A stretch of DNA of 64,000 nt from WHTK01 sp965197795 (lineage in GTDB: Bacteria; Chloroflexota; Dehalococcoidia; DSTF01; WHTK01), in NCBI GenBank assembly GCA_965197795.1, contig OZ240228.1, positions 682,001 to 746,000 of the forward strand, read 5' to 3'. The notes beneath the pieces were generated by a model that was not told where the DNA came from, searched no databases, and was given only the letters and a program-made list of their open reading frames with translations. This document shows, piece after piece, positions 1 through 8,008 of this stretch. The position numbers and the translations under genes are program-made. Each line of letters begins with the position of its first letter. Position 1 is the first letter of the stretch.

Positions 1-56
1 AGGAGGATGAGGCGCCTCCAGTATCTGGACCTGCACCAGAAGAAGAGCATTATGGG

Positions 57-401
57 GTGGCTGCGCCCGTAGGCGCCCAAGGAATCGCTTCCGACTATCA
101 GCAGTACCCGGAGGTCGCGCTCTTTGATTTCGGACCTGAGCTCCTTACCCGCGAGATCGGGATCGCCATTCGCGCGGAAATAGCAACAATCCTTTCGCGC
201 GATTCTTCAGTAAGAGTCCGGGTCACCTTAGATGGGATAACGGATATCACACCCTCCGTAGCTGACGAGTGTTTTGGCAAACTCGCGGAGTCCCTTGGCT
301 TCGAAACATTTGAACGAAGAGTCATCCTGGCGGGAGGCCAACCGCTGATGAATAGGCTCATCGGACTCGTTGTGGCCAGGCGGCTTTCCGGGAAGGTTTG
401 A
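57..401 (+). CDS. STAS-like protein (DUF4325 type)
   Basis: The small protein has the pattern of STAS-like DUF4325 domains: a hydrophobic strand, then a segment with TPSVADECFGKL near residue 67, then a last helix. Known members are often encoded beside histidine-kinase-like ATPases and are thought to act in protein-protein switching; their biochemical role is not established. A GTG at 57 is the first visible start, but the frame stays open to the window edge with an acidic, proline-rich stretch, so the gene may begin outside the window. The next small ORF overlaps its stop by four bases. It lies on the chromosomal side of the tRNA-Lys fragment at 690-735, so it is probably not island cargo. 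Confidence 0.6.
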   Translation: MAAPVGAQGIASDYQQYPEVALFDFGPELLTREIGIAIRAEIATILSRDSSVRVRVTLDGITDITPSVADECFGKLAESLGFETFERRVILAGGQPLMNRLIGLVVARRLSGKV

Positions 402-595
402 CGTCTGAACAGTCAAGACTGAGCCGTCTAGCCATTCTGCCCTTTCGGATGAGTGGCGAACTGAGATTGCTGGAAGCCAGCAAACCAAATGATCGGAAAG
501 GGGCAGTTCTCATCCACTGGAACGACTGCGCAGAAGATACCGTCGACTCAGGGGTATTCATAGAGTGGGGCAAAAGGGGGCCAGGAAGCGAGTGA
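398..595 (+). CDS. Small hypothetical protein coupled to the STAS-like gene
   Basis: This 65-residue ORF begins with TTG overlapping the preceding stop (TTGA), an arrangement that favours translational coupling. I do not recognise the sequence. It has no clear signal peptide or membrane segment and ends in a basic, glycine-containing tail. The overlap and shared strand are the only support for coding. From its end to 1042 there is no convincing gene, only the tRNA-Lys 3' fragment at 690-735. Confidence 0.35.
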   Translation: MTSEQSRLSRLAILPFRMSGELRLLEASKPNDRKGAVLIHWNDCAEDTVDSGVFIEWGKRGPGSE

Positions 596-689
596 CGAGG
601 GCCAACTAGAATCTGCTGGCACCCGTTTGCCACTATCGTCTGACCGCTACAACGCCGACCTCAGCGTCAAGACTCTCGCTCTTGCCGAG

Positions 690-735
690 TGGTGAGCCCT
701 CTGGGATTCGAACCCAGGACCGACGGATTAAGAGT
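690..735 (-). other. 3' half of tRNA-Lys(CUU): attachment-site scar
   Basis: Read on the minus strand, this segment gives the anticodon loop CTCTTAA, variable region, T-arm and acceptor strand of a tRNA-Lys with anticodon CUU, ending in CCA. No 5' half is present: similarity stops one base before the anticodon loop. A bare tRNA 3' half is the classic attR left by a tRNA-targeting tyrosine recombinase. The orientation puts the element to the right, where an integrase (5476-6366) and phage genes lie. The intact tRNA in this window (26858-26934) is the UUU isoacceptor and differs at about four of these positions, so it is not the exact parent. Confidence 0.75.
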
Positions 736-1042
736 GCCCCATTCGCCTTTGAGGGCAATCGCCGCGCCCTCATAATACTGTGGGGCAACTCTATGCATAT
801 CCAGCGGCGATTTGTGCGCTCGCAAACTTCACCCGTCACGCAGCTGCCACCAAAAGGGGTCAACCACACACTGGGCGAGGGCATCGCGGCTCTTTGAGAG
901 CAAGTTCATGCCGGATTGAGTTCCCAAACCAGCGGAGCAATCTCCATGGCTTGCCAGCTGGCCTTACCTTCGAGCACCTCTAATATGCCCACCAAAGCCC
1001 CTTCGACTAGCGAACATATGTGCATATGACGATGATCACTGC

Positions 1043-1852
1043 ATGTCCAAAAGCTCATTCCCTGGCGGCTTACGCGGCAAACCTGGCATCGAGACTGAAG
1101 CGCTGATTCGTCTCTTGGGGCACTACGACGCCTACGAGCCCTTCCTTCAGTCCTGTAGAGACGCTCGACTTGAACTTGAATCCCCCCTGACATCTCCCGC
1201 GAAGCAGCAAGTCCTGGAAGCTCGGGGCCCTGGCGCCGCTGAAAAACTCGGCGAGAGCGTACTGATACGTTGCGTGGAGCGCAAGGTTATAGAGGATCTA
1301 GCCAGGCGCTGGAACCTGGACCGCATTTCAGAGGTTAGAGACTCACTCGACTGGAACTTCAAGGACGGCGTTGCGCGAATTGGTGATCGCATCGGAACTC
1401 AGATTCTCCGCCCCTTCACATTCTTCGGCCGCATGAGCCTCGTACCGTGGGACTTCACGGTCAGTTTCGCTGACCGCTACTGGACCTGGTCCGTTACCAG
1501 CACGAGGTCACTCAAGGATTTCAGAGATGGGGTAATGCGAGATCTGAAAGTCAATAGCCCAAGATCGCTACCGTCTGAGCTTCGCGAACGCTTCCGAGAG
1601 TTGGCCAAGGAGGCGTCAGATGTTAGGTGCTACCTCTCCGACACTCCATCTGCTCATGATAACCACGTTTACTGGCTCTTCCTACGCCTGTGCCCTCAGC
1701 CTGAGCGGCCCCTGACGATTTCTGAGATCGCGGAACGCAAATCGTATGACCAGCGCCACGTTGACCGAAGCGTCCACGAGGTAGCCAAACGGCTCGAAAT
1801 CGACTTGCCCCGCTTCCGAAGGGGGCGCCCACCGAATCAAGCCGCCACCTGA
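1043..1852 (+). CDS. Hypothetical island protein
   Basis: A 269-residue soluble protein that I cannot assign to a family. The C-terminal third (about residues 220-262) is basic with a helix-turn-helix-like periodicity around ISEIAERKSYDQRHVDRSV, so DNA binding is possible. It lies just inside the tRNA-Lys attachment scar, which makes it element cargo. A degenerate copy of its last ~60 codons and of the DNA after its stop lies at 1977-2212. That copy carries stops and frameshifts and is not a second gene. The ATG start has no strong ribosome-binding site. Confidence 0.55.
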   Translation: MSKSSFPGGLRGKPGIETEALIRLLGHYDAYEPFLQSCRDARLELESPLTSPAKQQVLEARGPGAAEKLGESVLIRCVERKVIEDLARRWNLDRISEVRDSLDWNFKDGVARIGDRIGTQILRPFTFFGRMSLVPWDFTVSFADRYWTWSVTSTRSLKDFRDGVMRDLKVNSPRSLPSELRERFRELAKEASDVRCYLSDTPSAHDNHVYWLFLRLCPQPERPLTISEIAERKSYDQRHVDRSVHEVAKRLEIDLPRFRRGRPPNQAAT

Positions 1853-1917
1853 CCAGCGCCAGGTGCCAACCAAAACGCCGTAGTCTTCGCCTTACGCCCG
1901 CGCGGTCTCTTTTCTAA
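1684..1917 (+). repeat. Direct repeat, copy 1 (gene tail plus downstream DNA)
   Basis: The 3' end of the 1043-1852 gene and about 65 bases after its stop recur about 293 bases downstream. Matching landmarks are TGCCCTCAGCCTGAGCGGCC (1691 and 1984) and AAAACGCCGTAG after the stop. Copy 1 keeps the reading frame intact. Confidence 0.7.
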
Positions 1918-1976
1918 CGACTGGAGATCTACCTGCCAGAAGGATGGCTACCCAGGACTTACCGATGGCTCTTCCC

Positions 1977-2212
1977 AGGCTTATGCCCTCAGCCTGAGCG
2001 GCCCCTCACGATTTCCGCGATCGCGGAACGCGAATCGCAGGACCTGCGCCACGTCTACCGAAGAGTCAACGCAATAGCCAGAGCGCCGTAAATCGACCTT
2101 CCTCCCGTCCAAGGGGATCGCCCACCCAACCGAGCTACCGCCTTACCAGCCCCAGGCGCCCGATAAAACGCCGTAGTTTTCGCCTCACGCATGCGCCATC
2201 TTTTTTTCTACC
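1977..2212 (+). repeat. Direct repeat, copy 2 (degenerate), leads into the methyltransferase gene
   Basis: This is a diverged copy of 1684-1917 with many substitutions and small indels; the coding frame is lost. It runs up to about 20 bases before the methyltransferase start at 2233, so the leader of that gene resembles the DNA after the unknown gene. The simplest reading is that a related element once ended in a homologue of this unknown gene, and recombination left only its tail. Confidence 0.65.
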
Positions 2213-2232
2213 TATTCCAACGGAGACAGTCC

Positions 2233-3480
2233 ATGACAAAAGATTGGCGAAGCAGAATCGTCGGCCACGGGCAGGAAGACCCGGCCCGACTCGTCCCCAA
2301 CGAGCTCAACTGGCGCAGGCACCCGGTGCGTCAGCGCAAGGCCCTGACCGAGGTGATGGACCGCGTCGGCTGGGTGCAGGACATCATCGTCAACCGCCGC
2401 AGCGGCCGGCTGGTGGATGGCCACTTGCGCCTGACGCTAGCTCTCGAACGGGGAGAGCCGGCGGTTCCGGTGGTCTACGTCGATCTGGCCCCGGACGAGG
2501 AGGCGCTCGTGCTCGCCACCCTCGACCCCCTGGCCGAGCTGGCCGAGGCCGATGGCGCAACGCTCCGGGCACTGCACGCGATGCTGGAGGCGGACGGCGC
2601 CATAGCTGACCTACTCGAAGGCGTCGCCACCAGCGCTCGGCTGACACTCGACGAGCCCCTCCCGGGGGCGACCGAGCCGGACGACATCCCCGACCTGGGC
2701 CAGGTGTCGGTGTCGCAAGCCGGCGACCTCTGGCAGCTCGGGGAGCACCGCCTGCTGTGCGGCGATGCAACCGATCCCGCCGACGTCGAGAAGCTGATGG
2801 CCGGCGGAAGGCCCAGCTGGCTGTGGACCGACCCGCCCTACGGCGTCGACTACGAAGGCGGTACGGCTGAGCGCCTGACCCTGGCAAACGACCGGGCCGA
2901 TGGGCTCGGTAACCTGCTCGATGCCAGCTTCGGGGCTGCGGATGCAGCTCTTGGGCCCGATGCGGCCTTGTATGTCGCCCATCCCGCCGGGCCGCACGCT
3001 CAGCTCTTCGCCCGGGCCTTTCTCGACGTCGGCTGGCACCTGCACCAGACACTGATCTGGGTCAAAGACGCCTTCGTCCTGGGGCACTCCGACTACCACT
3101 ACCGCCACGAGCCCATCCTCTACGGCTGGAAGGGTCCGAAGCACCCCTGGTACGGCGGCCGCGACCAACAGTCAGTCTTCGAGATCCCAAGACCGAGACG
3201 CAGCCCCGAGCACCCCACCGCCAAACCGGTGGCGCTGGTCGAAGCGCAGCTGCGCAACAGCAGCAGGCGCGGCCAACCCGGCTACGACCCCTTCTGCGGC
3301 TCCGGCACCACGCTCATCGCAGCAGAGCGGCTCGGCCGTCCTTGTCTGGCGATGGAGATTGATCCCCGCTACGCCGACGTCTGCCTGCGCCGCTGGCAAG
3401 CCTATACCGGACTCGATGCCCTCCTGCTCGACGAGGGGTGCAGTTTCCGGCAAGTCGAGGAGGCAAGAGATGGCCGGTAG
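2233..3480 (+). CDS. ParB-like/DNA N4- or N6-methyltransferase fusion, phage type
   Basis: The 415-residue protein starts with a ParB/Srx-like domain (about residues 18-110, with LVDGHLRL). A beta-order methyltransferase domain follows: motif IV DPPYG at 200-204 and motif I FCGSGTT at 354-360. Such fusions are common directly upstream of terminase genes in phages, where they methylate adenine or cytosine amino groups, probably to protect phage DNA. I chose ATG 2233 because GGAGA lies 6-7 bases upstream; an ATG at 2191 has no such site. The stop overlaps the next gene's start. Confidence 0.85.
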   Translation: MTKDWRSRIVGHGQEDPARLVPNELNWRRHPVRQRKALTEVMDRVGWVQDIIVNRRSGRLVDGHLRLTLALERGEPAVPVVYVDLAPDEEALVLATLDPLAELAEADGATLRALHAMLEADGAIADLLEGVATSARLTLDEPLPGATEPDDIPDLGQVSVSQAGDLWQLGEHRLLCGDATDPADVEKLMAGGRPSWLWTDPPYGVDYEGGTAERLTLANDRADGLGNLLDASFGAADAALGPDAALYVAHPAGPHAQLFARAFLDVGWHLHQTLIWVKDAFVLGHSDYHYRHEPILYGWKGPKHPWYGGRDQQSVFEIPRPRRSPEHPTAKPVALVEAQLRNSSRRGQPGYDPFCGSGTTLIAAERLGRPCLAMEIDPRYADVCLRRWQAYTGLDALLLDEGCSFRQVEEARDGR

Positions 3481-3913
3481 ACGCCTCAAGCTCACCGCCG
3501 AACTCCAGCATCAGATAATCTCCTTCGTCCGCGCCGGCTCCTACGACTGGGTCGCGGCCGAGGCCGCCGGCATCTCCAAGAGCACCTTCTACCGCTGGAT
3601 GAGGCAGGGTGAACAGGCCCGCGGCGGCATCTACTCCGACTTCCACGAGGAGGTGCGCCAGGCCAGGGCCCAATCCCGCGTCGCCGCCGAGGCCGATGTG
3701 CGCCGCGACAACCCCCTGGCCTGGCTGAGGTTCGGCCCCGGTCGCCAGAGACCCGGCGAGCCCGGCTGGACCGAGAGCCGCGAGCTCCTCGGCCAGGACG
3801 GCGGGCCCGTCCGCTTCAGCCTCGACCTGGGCCGCCCGCAACAGCTCGAAACCGATCAACAGCAGGAACAGATCGAGGCCCCCAGGGAGGAAGAGGAATC
3901 AGATGACAGCTGA
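3470..3913 (+). CDS. Terminase small subunit-like HTH protein
   Basis: The ATG at 3470 follows a GAGGAGG-type site and overlaps the methyltransferase end. Residues 8-45 form a helix-turn-helix (WVAAEAAGISKSTFYRW), as in small terminases that bind phage packaging sites. The C-terminus is a glutamine/glutamate-rich tail. Its place between methyltransferase and large terminase, overlapping both, supports the packaging role. There is no direct family match beyond this architecture, so a generic HTH regulator is the alternative. Confidence 0.65.
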   Translation: MAGRRLKLTAELQHQIISFVRAGSYDWVAAEAAGISKSTFYRWMRQGEQARGGIYSDFHEEVRQARAQSRVAAEADVRRDNPLAWLRFGPGRQRPGEPGWTESRELLGQDGGPVRFSLDLGRPQQLETDQQQEQIEAPREEEESDDS

Positions 3914-5240
3914 AGCAACCGAGTTCATTTACACGCGCCCGCCACTTTACGCCGAGCAGGAGGCGGCGATCTTCACACCGGCCCGCTACAGCCTCATCGA
4001 GGCCAGCACGAAGTCCGGCAAGACCCACGGCTGCCTGGCCTGGCTCTTCGAGCAGGCCGCGGTCCAAGGCGGCCCCGGCCGTCACTACTGGTGGGTCGCA
4101 CCCGTCCTGGCCCAGGCCAGGATCGCCTACCGCAGGATGAAGGACGGCCTGCCCCGGGGCCTGGCGCGGGCGAGCGAGACCGACTCCTCCATCCTCCTGC
4201 CCAATGGGGCGACCATCTGGTTTCGGAGCGGCGAACACCCGGACTCGCTCTACGGCGAGGACGTCTGGGCCGCCGTCATCGACGAGGCCACCCGCGTCAA
4301 GCCGGAAGCCTGGCACGCCCTGCGCTCCACCCTGACGGCGACACAAGGTCCGGTGCGGATCATCGGCAACGTCTCGGGCCGCCGCAACTGGGCCTATCAG
4401 CTGGCCCGCCGGGCCGAAGCCGGTGAACCCGACATGCACTACGCCAGGATCACCGCTTACGATGCAATCAAGGCAGGCGTCCTGGCCCAGGAGGAGGTCG
4501 AGGATGCCCGCCGCAACCTCTCAGAGCGCGTCTTCCGCGAGCTCTACCTCGCAGAGCCGGCCGATTCCCTCAGCCTCATCTACTCCCCCTTCGGCCCGGA
4601 GAACGTCACCGAGGCGGCCGAGTACGTCAGGGACATGGGTCCAATCTACGTTGGCTACGACTGGGGCTTCACCGACCCCACCCACATCGGGCTCTATCAG
4701 TACCGCGACGGAGCTCTCTACCAGTTCGACGAGCTGGTGGGCTCCGGCCGCTCAGAGGCAAGCTGGGTCGAGGAGATCGTGGCCAGGACAACTGCCCTGC
4801 CCGGCTATGATGGGCCCAGTCTCGATGGGTGGCGCAAGGTCTGGGCCAACCAGCAACATTTGCCCCGTCCCTGGCCGGATACCTGGCCTGATGCCGCCGG
4901 CGACCCCTCCGCCGTCCAGTTCCGCTCCGAGCTCAAGCAACGAGGCATCAGCGCCCGAGCACCTGACAAGGTGCGCCATGCCGTCACCTCAGGCCAGGAC
5001 GTGCTGAGAACCCTCATTCTGTCTGGTGAAGACAGACGGCGCTTCTTCATCCATCCCAGGTGCACCCGTACGGTGGAGGCCTTCAGGAACTACCGCGCCA
5101 CCGAGCTGGCAGAAGGGATCTACGACCCGAGGCCTGACCCAGACCCCTCCAACCACACATACAGTCACGGCACCGATCAGGCGCGCTACCTCTGCTGGAC
5201 TCTCAGGAGGATGTTTGGCCTGCCCGGTTATGCGGGGTAA
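3903..5240 (+). CDS. Phage terminase large subunit
   Basis: The 445-residue protein has an N-terminal packaging ATPase with Walker A STKSGKT (35-41) and Walker B VIDEAT (D127, E128). The C-terminal RNase H-like nuclease begins at YVGYDWGFTDPT (D253). It would cut and pump concatemeric phage DNA into capsids. It overlaps the small-subunit gene by 11 bases. No portal, capsid, protease or tail gene follows, so this packaging module is either a prophage remnant or part of a satellite that borrows a helper's capsid. Confidence 0.85.
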   Translation: MTAEATEFIYTRPPLYAEQEAAIFTPARYSLIEASTKSGKTHGCLAWLFEQAAVQGGPGRHYWWVAPVLAQARIAYRRMKDGLPRGLARASETDSSILLPNGATIWFRSGEHPDSLYGEDVWAAVIDEATRVKPEAWHALRSTLTATQGPVRIIGNVSGRRNWAYQLARRAEAGEPDMHYARITAYDAIKAGVLAQEEVEDARRNLSERVFRELYLAEPADSLSLIYSPFGPENVTEAAEYVRDMGPIYVGYDWGFTDPTHIGLYQYRDGALYQFDELVGSGRSEASWVEEIVARTTALPGYDGPSLDGWRKVWANQQHLPRPWPDTWPDAAGDPSAVQFRSELKQRGISARAPDKVRHAVTSGQDVLRTLILSGEDRRRFFIHPRCTRTVEAFRNYRATELAEGIYDPRPDPDPSNHTYSHGTDQARYLCWTLRRMFGLPGYAG

Positions 5241-5258
5241 TCTCTAGCTCGCTCCAAC

Positions 5259-5325
5259 CAGCTGCATGGCAGGACTGAAAGTAGCGTGGGCCTTTGCGGC
5301 CTGCTCCGAGTCGTAGGTTGCCGTA
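5259..5325 (-). pseudogene. Remnant of a second tyrosine-recombinase C-terminus
   Basis: On the minus strand this stretch encodes almost the same final ~20 residues as the integrase that ends at 5476 (TYDSEQAAKAHATFSPAMQL against TYDSEQAAKAHAAFSPAMQL). The DNA is diverged in silent positions and the frame breaks upstream. It is a relic of a related integrase or an old duplication. From 5326 to 5475 I see nothing else. Confidence 0.7.
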
Positions 5326-5475
5326 CTGCTTCGACAAGTGGCCGATATGGAAGATCCTGATCTGGACCAGCCCGCTCTTCATCGCATTGTTCCGCCGCTG
5401 GAAGGCAGTCTGGGGCGGCTGGTACTCACACGCCGAGCGGTAGACCACAAGGAACGACTAAGGTTCGGCGCCCCC

Positions 5476-6366
5476 CTACAGCTGCATCGCCGGACTGAAG
5501 GCAGCGTGCGCCTTTGCCGCCTGCTCTGAGTCGTAGGTCGCCGAGTAACGACGGACCATCATCGGGCTCGAATGACCAAGCAAATACTGGACATCAAGCT
5601 CGCGGGCATTGACCCGAATCGCCCAGGTGGCAAACGTGTGACGAAAGCGGTGGGGGTTGACCTGGCTCACCCCAGCCCTCAAGCCGTGACGAGTGAACAT
5701 AACGTTCATGTGATGATTGCGAAGCGGTCGGCCGTCAAAGGTCTGGAAGAGGTGGCCTTCGCTCCAGCCGCGAAAGTCGTCCAGATAGGACCGAAGCGAG
5801 ACCAACGCTACCCCGCTTATCGCCGTCCAGCGCTGCTTACGTCCCTTGCCATTGAGGACACGGACACGGCCCTCGTCGAAGAGGACATCGCAAAGTTCAA
5901 TCGAGACGAGCTCGCTTGAACGCACCCCGGTATCTAGGAGGAAGAGGATCATTGCCCTCATGCGAGAGCCCACGTAGATCTTGGGATTGCAGGCAGCAAG
6001 CAAGGTCGTTAGGTCGTCCTTTGAGAAGGGCTGGACGACCTTCTGCTCGCGGCGGACCATCGGCACCCGCATGAACGGGTTCTCCTCGAGGTAGTCCAGG
6101 CGTCGGCACCAGGAGAAGAACGCCTTGACCTCACGCTGGCGGCGGTGCTGAGTACCGGCGCTCACGCCTCGGTCGCGCACCCAGCCCATGAAGAGATAGA
6201 CGTCGGCCGGCCCGAAGGCCTCAATCGAGACTGGCAGTCCAAGCTCGCGCACAGCGCGCCGGAACTGGCGCAGCGTCTCTGCGTAGGACTGGACCGTGCG
6301 GTCCGTCTTGCCCTCTACTGTGCAGGCTGTGAGGTAGAGGGGGATGAGCTGGTCGAGTGCTGGCAA
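5476..6366 (-). CDS. Tyrosine recombinase (XerC/D-like integrase)
   Basis: An N-terminal SAM-like core-binding domain is followed by the catalytic domain. The catalytic Arg is in DTGVRSSELVSI, the Lys in NGKGRKQRW, the HxxR box in NPHRFRHTFAT, then LLGHSS and the nucleophile Tyr in MVRRY. At about 297 residues it is of normal length and looks intact. TTG 6366 is preferred over TTG 6372 because AAGGAGG lies six bases before it. It probably catalyses insertion of the island at a tRNA-Lys 3' end. The excisionase-like ORF at 6763-7068 may be its partner. Confidence 0.85.
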   Translation of the reverse strand: MPALDQLIPLYLTACTVEGKTDRTVQSYAETLRQFRRAVRELGLPVSIEAFGPADVYLFMGWVRDRGVSAGTQHRRQREVKAFFSWCRRLDYLEENPFMRVPMVRREQKVVQPFSKDDLTTLLAACNPKIYVGSRMRAMILFLLDTGVRSSELVSIELCDVLFDEGRVRVLNGKGRKQRWTAISGVALVSLRSYLDDFRGWSEGHLFQTFDGRPLRNHHMNVMFTRHGLRAGVSQVNPHRFRHTFATWAIRVNARELDVQYLLGHSSPMMVRRYSATYDSEQAAKAHAAFSPAMQL

Positions 6367-6522
6367 GTGCAACCTCCTTAAGTCCGGTGGTCACACATCA
6401 CTCCCTCTTGTCGGGGATGAAGTCAAGCTAAGAGACCGTTTGTAGGTATTGCGCCACCTTCGTGTACCCTTCGGACGACGGCGTACGCTGCCGGATATAG
6501 GGGAAGGCCGAGGAGGCATCGA

Positions 6523-6711
6523 ATGGAGCGACAGACGTTGGTATTTGTCACGGAGCGGGAGACGAAGAACACCGTCCGGTTTCAGGAAGAGGCAAGCGGC
6601 AAGCCACCGGTTATCGGCACGCTGTATGTGCAGCGCTGGGCGCTCGGAGAACCCTTGCCGCAGCGGCTGACGGTGACGATTGAGGCCGCAAGCGCGTACG
6701 GGACGCCCTGA
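6523..6711 (+). CDS. Small conserved-looking protein of unknown function
   Basis: The 62-residue protein follows a good GAGGAGG site and diverges from the integrase. It begins MERQTLVFVTERETKNTVRF and ends in a beta-rich LTVTIEAA segment, suggesting a compact beta fold. I recall similar short proteins in other bacteria without a known role. No active-site motif is visible. The strong ribosome-binding site and balanced composition support expression. Confidence 0.6.
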   Translation: MERQTLVFVTERETKNTVRFQEEASGKPPVIGTLYVQRWALGEPLPQRLTVTIEAASAYGTP

Positions 6712-6762
6712 ACGACCGCACGCTTGCAGAACCAGCGGATCGGGTAGACCGATTCCAGCTCA

Positions 6763-7068
6763 CTATGACCGGCCCTGCGTGTGCCTCCAGGAACCCGGAT
6801 CACTGAAGGGCACTACGAGGCAGAACGTGGCTGCCGGGCTACGGGAGCATCTGCGGTCGCGGTCGTCGCTCCTGACAGCTTGGAGCTGGTGAAACTGGAG
6901 GGAGGGCGCGTCACAAACTAGACCCCGATCCGCCTCTGCCACCTTCGCCCCGCTGCGGTCCTCCTGCCCCTCGAGACGCCGCTCTGCAGCAGCGTTGTGT
7001 ATGTGGCTCCTGCTCACATCAAGTGCTGCTGCGGCCTCCGCAACGCTTAAGACCATTTTCTCTGCCAT
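6763..7068 (-). CDS. Excisionase-like helix-turn-helix protein, C-terminus probably frameshifted
   Basis: ATG 7068 follows AAGGAG with seven bases of spacing. Residues 5-28 (LSVAEAAAALDVSRSHIHN) match the HTH_17/MerR-type helix-turn-helix of excisionases and plasmid regulators. After about residue 35 the sequence turns into low-quality arginine-rich peptide, which suggests loss of the original frame. It may once have controlled excision with the integrase. 7069-7309 holds no convincing gene; a 27-codon ORF at 7230-7312 precedes the glycosylase. Confidence 0.5.
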   Translation of the reverse strand: MAEKMVLSVAEAAAALDVSRSHIHNAAAERRLEGQEDRSGAKVAEADRGLVCDAPSLQFHQLQAVRSDDRDRRCSRSPAATFCLVVPFSDPGSWRHTQGRS

Positions 7069-7309
7069 GAGCGAGCTCCTTCGGAAAGCGGCCGACTTCC
7101 CATTCGTGTCGCGGGAGTTGGCCGGAGAGTTCAACGCGCGGAACCTATTTAGAAGAGGTGTCCTCCGCTGATTATAATCAGGACAATCTTGCTCCTCCAT
7201 TCAGTACCCGAAATGTGACACTGCAGAGGATGCCCGTCTACCACTGCCGATCAAACAGAGATTCATTCGAAACGCCCGAGGAAGAGGACATTGCCGCGTT
7301 CCTCGCCAC

Positions 7310-8008
7310 CTGAACCGGCAGGCGAAGGACTGTCCGGGTCGCGCTTGGGATCGGCTGACGGCATGGTACAGAACGGCCGGCCGGCACTCACTGCCGTGGC
7401 GGCAGGGACGAACCCCGTGGAAGGTCTTCGTCGCGGAGACTCTGTTGCATCGAACCAGAGCAGACCAGGCCGCCGCACTCTATGGGCAGGCGGTGCTTGA
7501 GTTTGATGGACCCGCCGATGTTCTGGCGAAGAGTGAGCGATGGCTGGAGCTCACGCACTCGGCCGGCCTGTTCTGGCGTGCGCAGAAGTTCGTCGAGGCC
7601 TGCGAAGTGCTGTGTCGGACCCACGAGGGCACCATTCCCTGTGATCGCCAGGCGCTTATGAAGCTTCCGGGCGTCGGGCACTATGTCGCCGATGCAGTCC
7701 TCTGCTTCGGTTGCGGCCAACCGTCAACAATCGTCGACACAAACACGCAGCGTGTGGCGGGAAGAGTCCTGGGCCGGCGGATTGATCCGACGAGTCACAG
7801 GAGACTCTCTAACAGGTCGGCTGTAGCGGAGCTGGTTGGACCCGAAATCCGGGCAGGGGCAGAGCAGAACTGGGCTTTGCTGGATCTGGCGGCCCTCGTC
7901 TGCACCCCGCGTCAACCACTCTGCGAGAGCTGCCCGATTCTGCAATCCTGCGTGACCGGCAGAGACTGGCAATCAGACCCTGCACAGGGCATGATTGGCA
8001 CAGAGTGA
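7310..8008 (+). CDS. HhH-GPD DNA glycosylase (MutY/Mig-like) with Fe-S cluster
   Basis: Conserved sequence includes a MutY-like N-terminus (LPWRQGRTPWKVFVAETLL), the hairpin LPGVGHY, the catalytic Asp in VDTNTQRV, and a 4Fe-4S loop with spacing C-x6-C-x2-C-x5-C. The Lys of EndoIII is replaced by Tyr, so it should be monofunctional. The conserved region extends upstream of the first ATG/GTG/TTG (TTG 7445). The true start is unclear, with CTG 7310 a possible non-standard choice. It overlaps the C5 methyltransferase by four bases. Known Mig-type glycosylases beside C5 methyltransferases repair T:G mismatches from deaminated 5-methylcytosine; I infer that role here. Confidence 0.75.
   Translation: MNRQAKDCPGRAWDRLTAWYRTAGRHSLPWRQGRTPWKVFVAETLLHRTRADQAAALYGQAVLEFDGPADVLAKSERWLELTHSAGLFWRAQKFVEACEVLCRTHEGTIPCDRQALMKLPGVGHYVADAVLCFGCGQPSTIVDTNTQRVAGRVLGRRIDPTSHRRLSNRSAVAELVGPEIRAGAEQNWALLDLAALVCTPRQPLCESCPILQSCVTGRDWQSDPAQGMIGTE

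Noticed and set aside
690..735. Functional tRNA gene
   Set aside because: Only the 3' half from the anticodon loop onward exists; no D-arm or 5' acceptor strand.
6769..6921. Short plus-strand ORF ending VVAPDSLELVKLEGGRVTN
   Set aside because: Looks somewhat protein-like, but it is antisense to the excisionase-like ORF, short, and without a start site.
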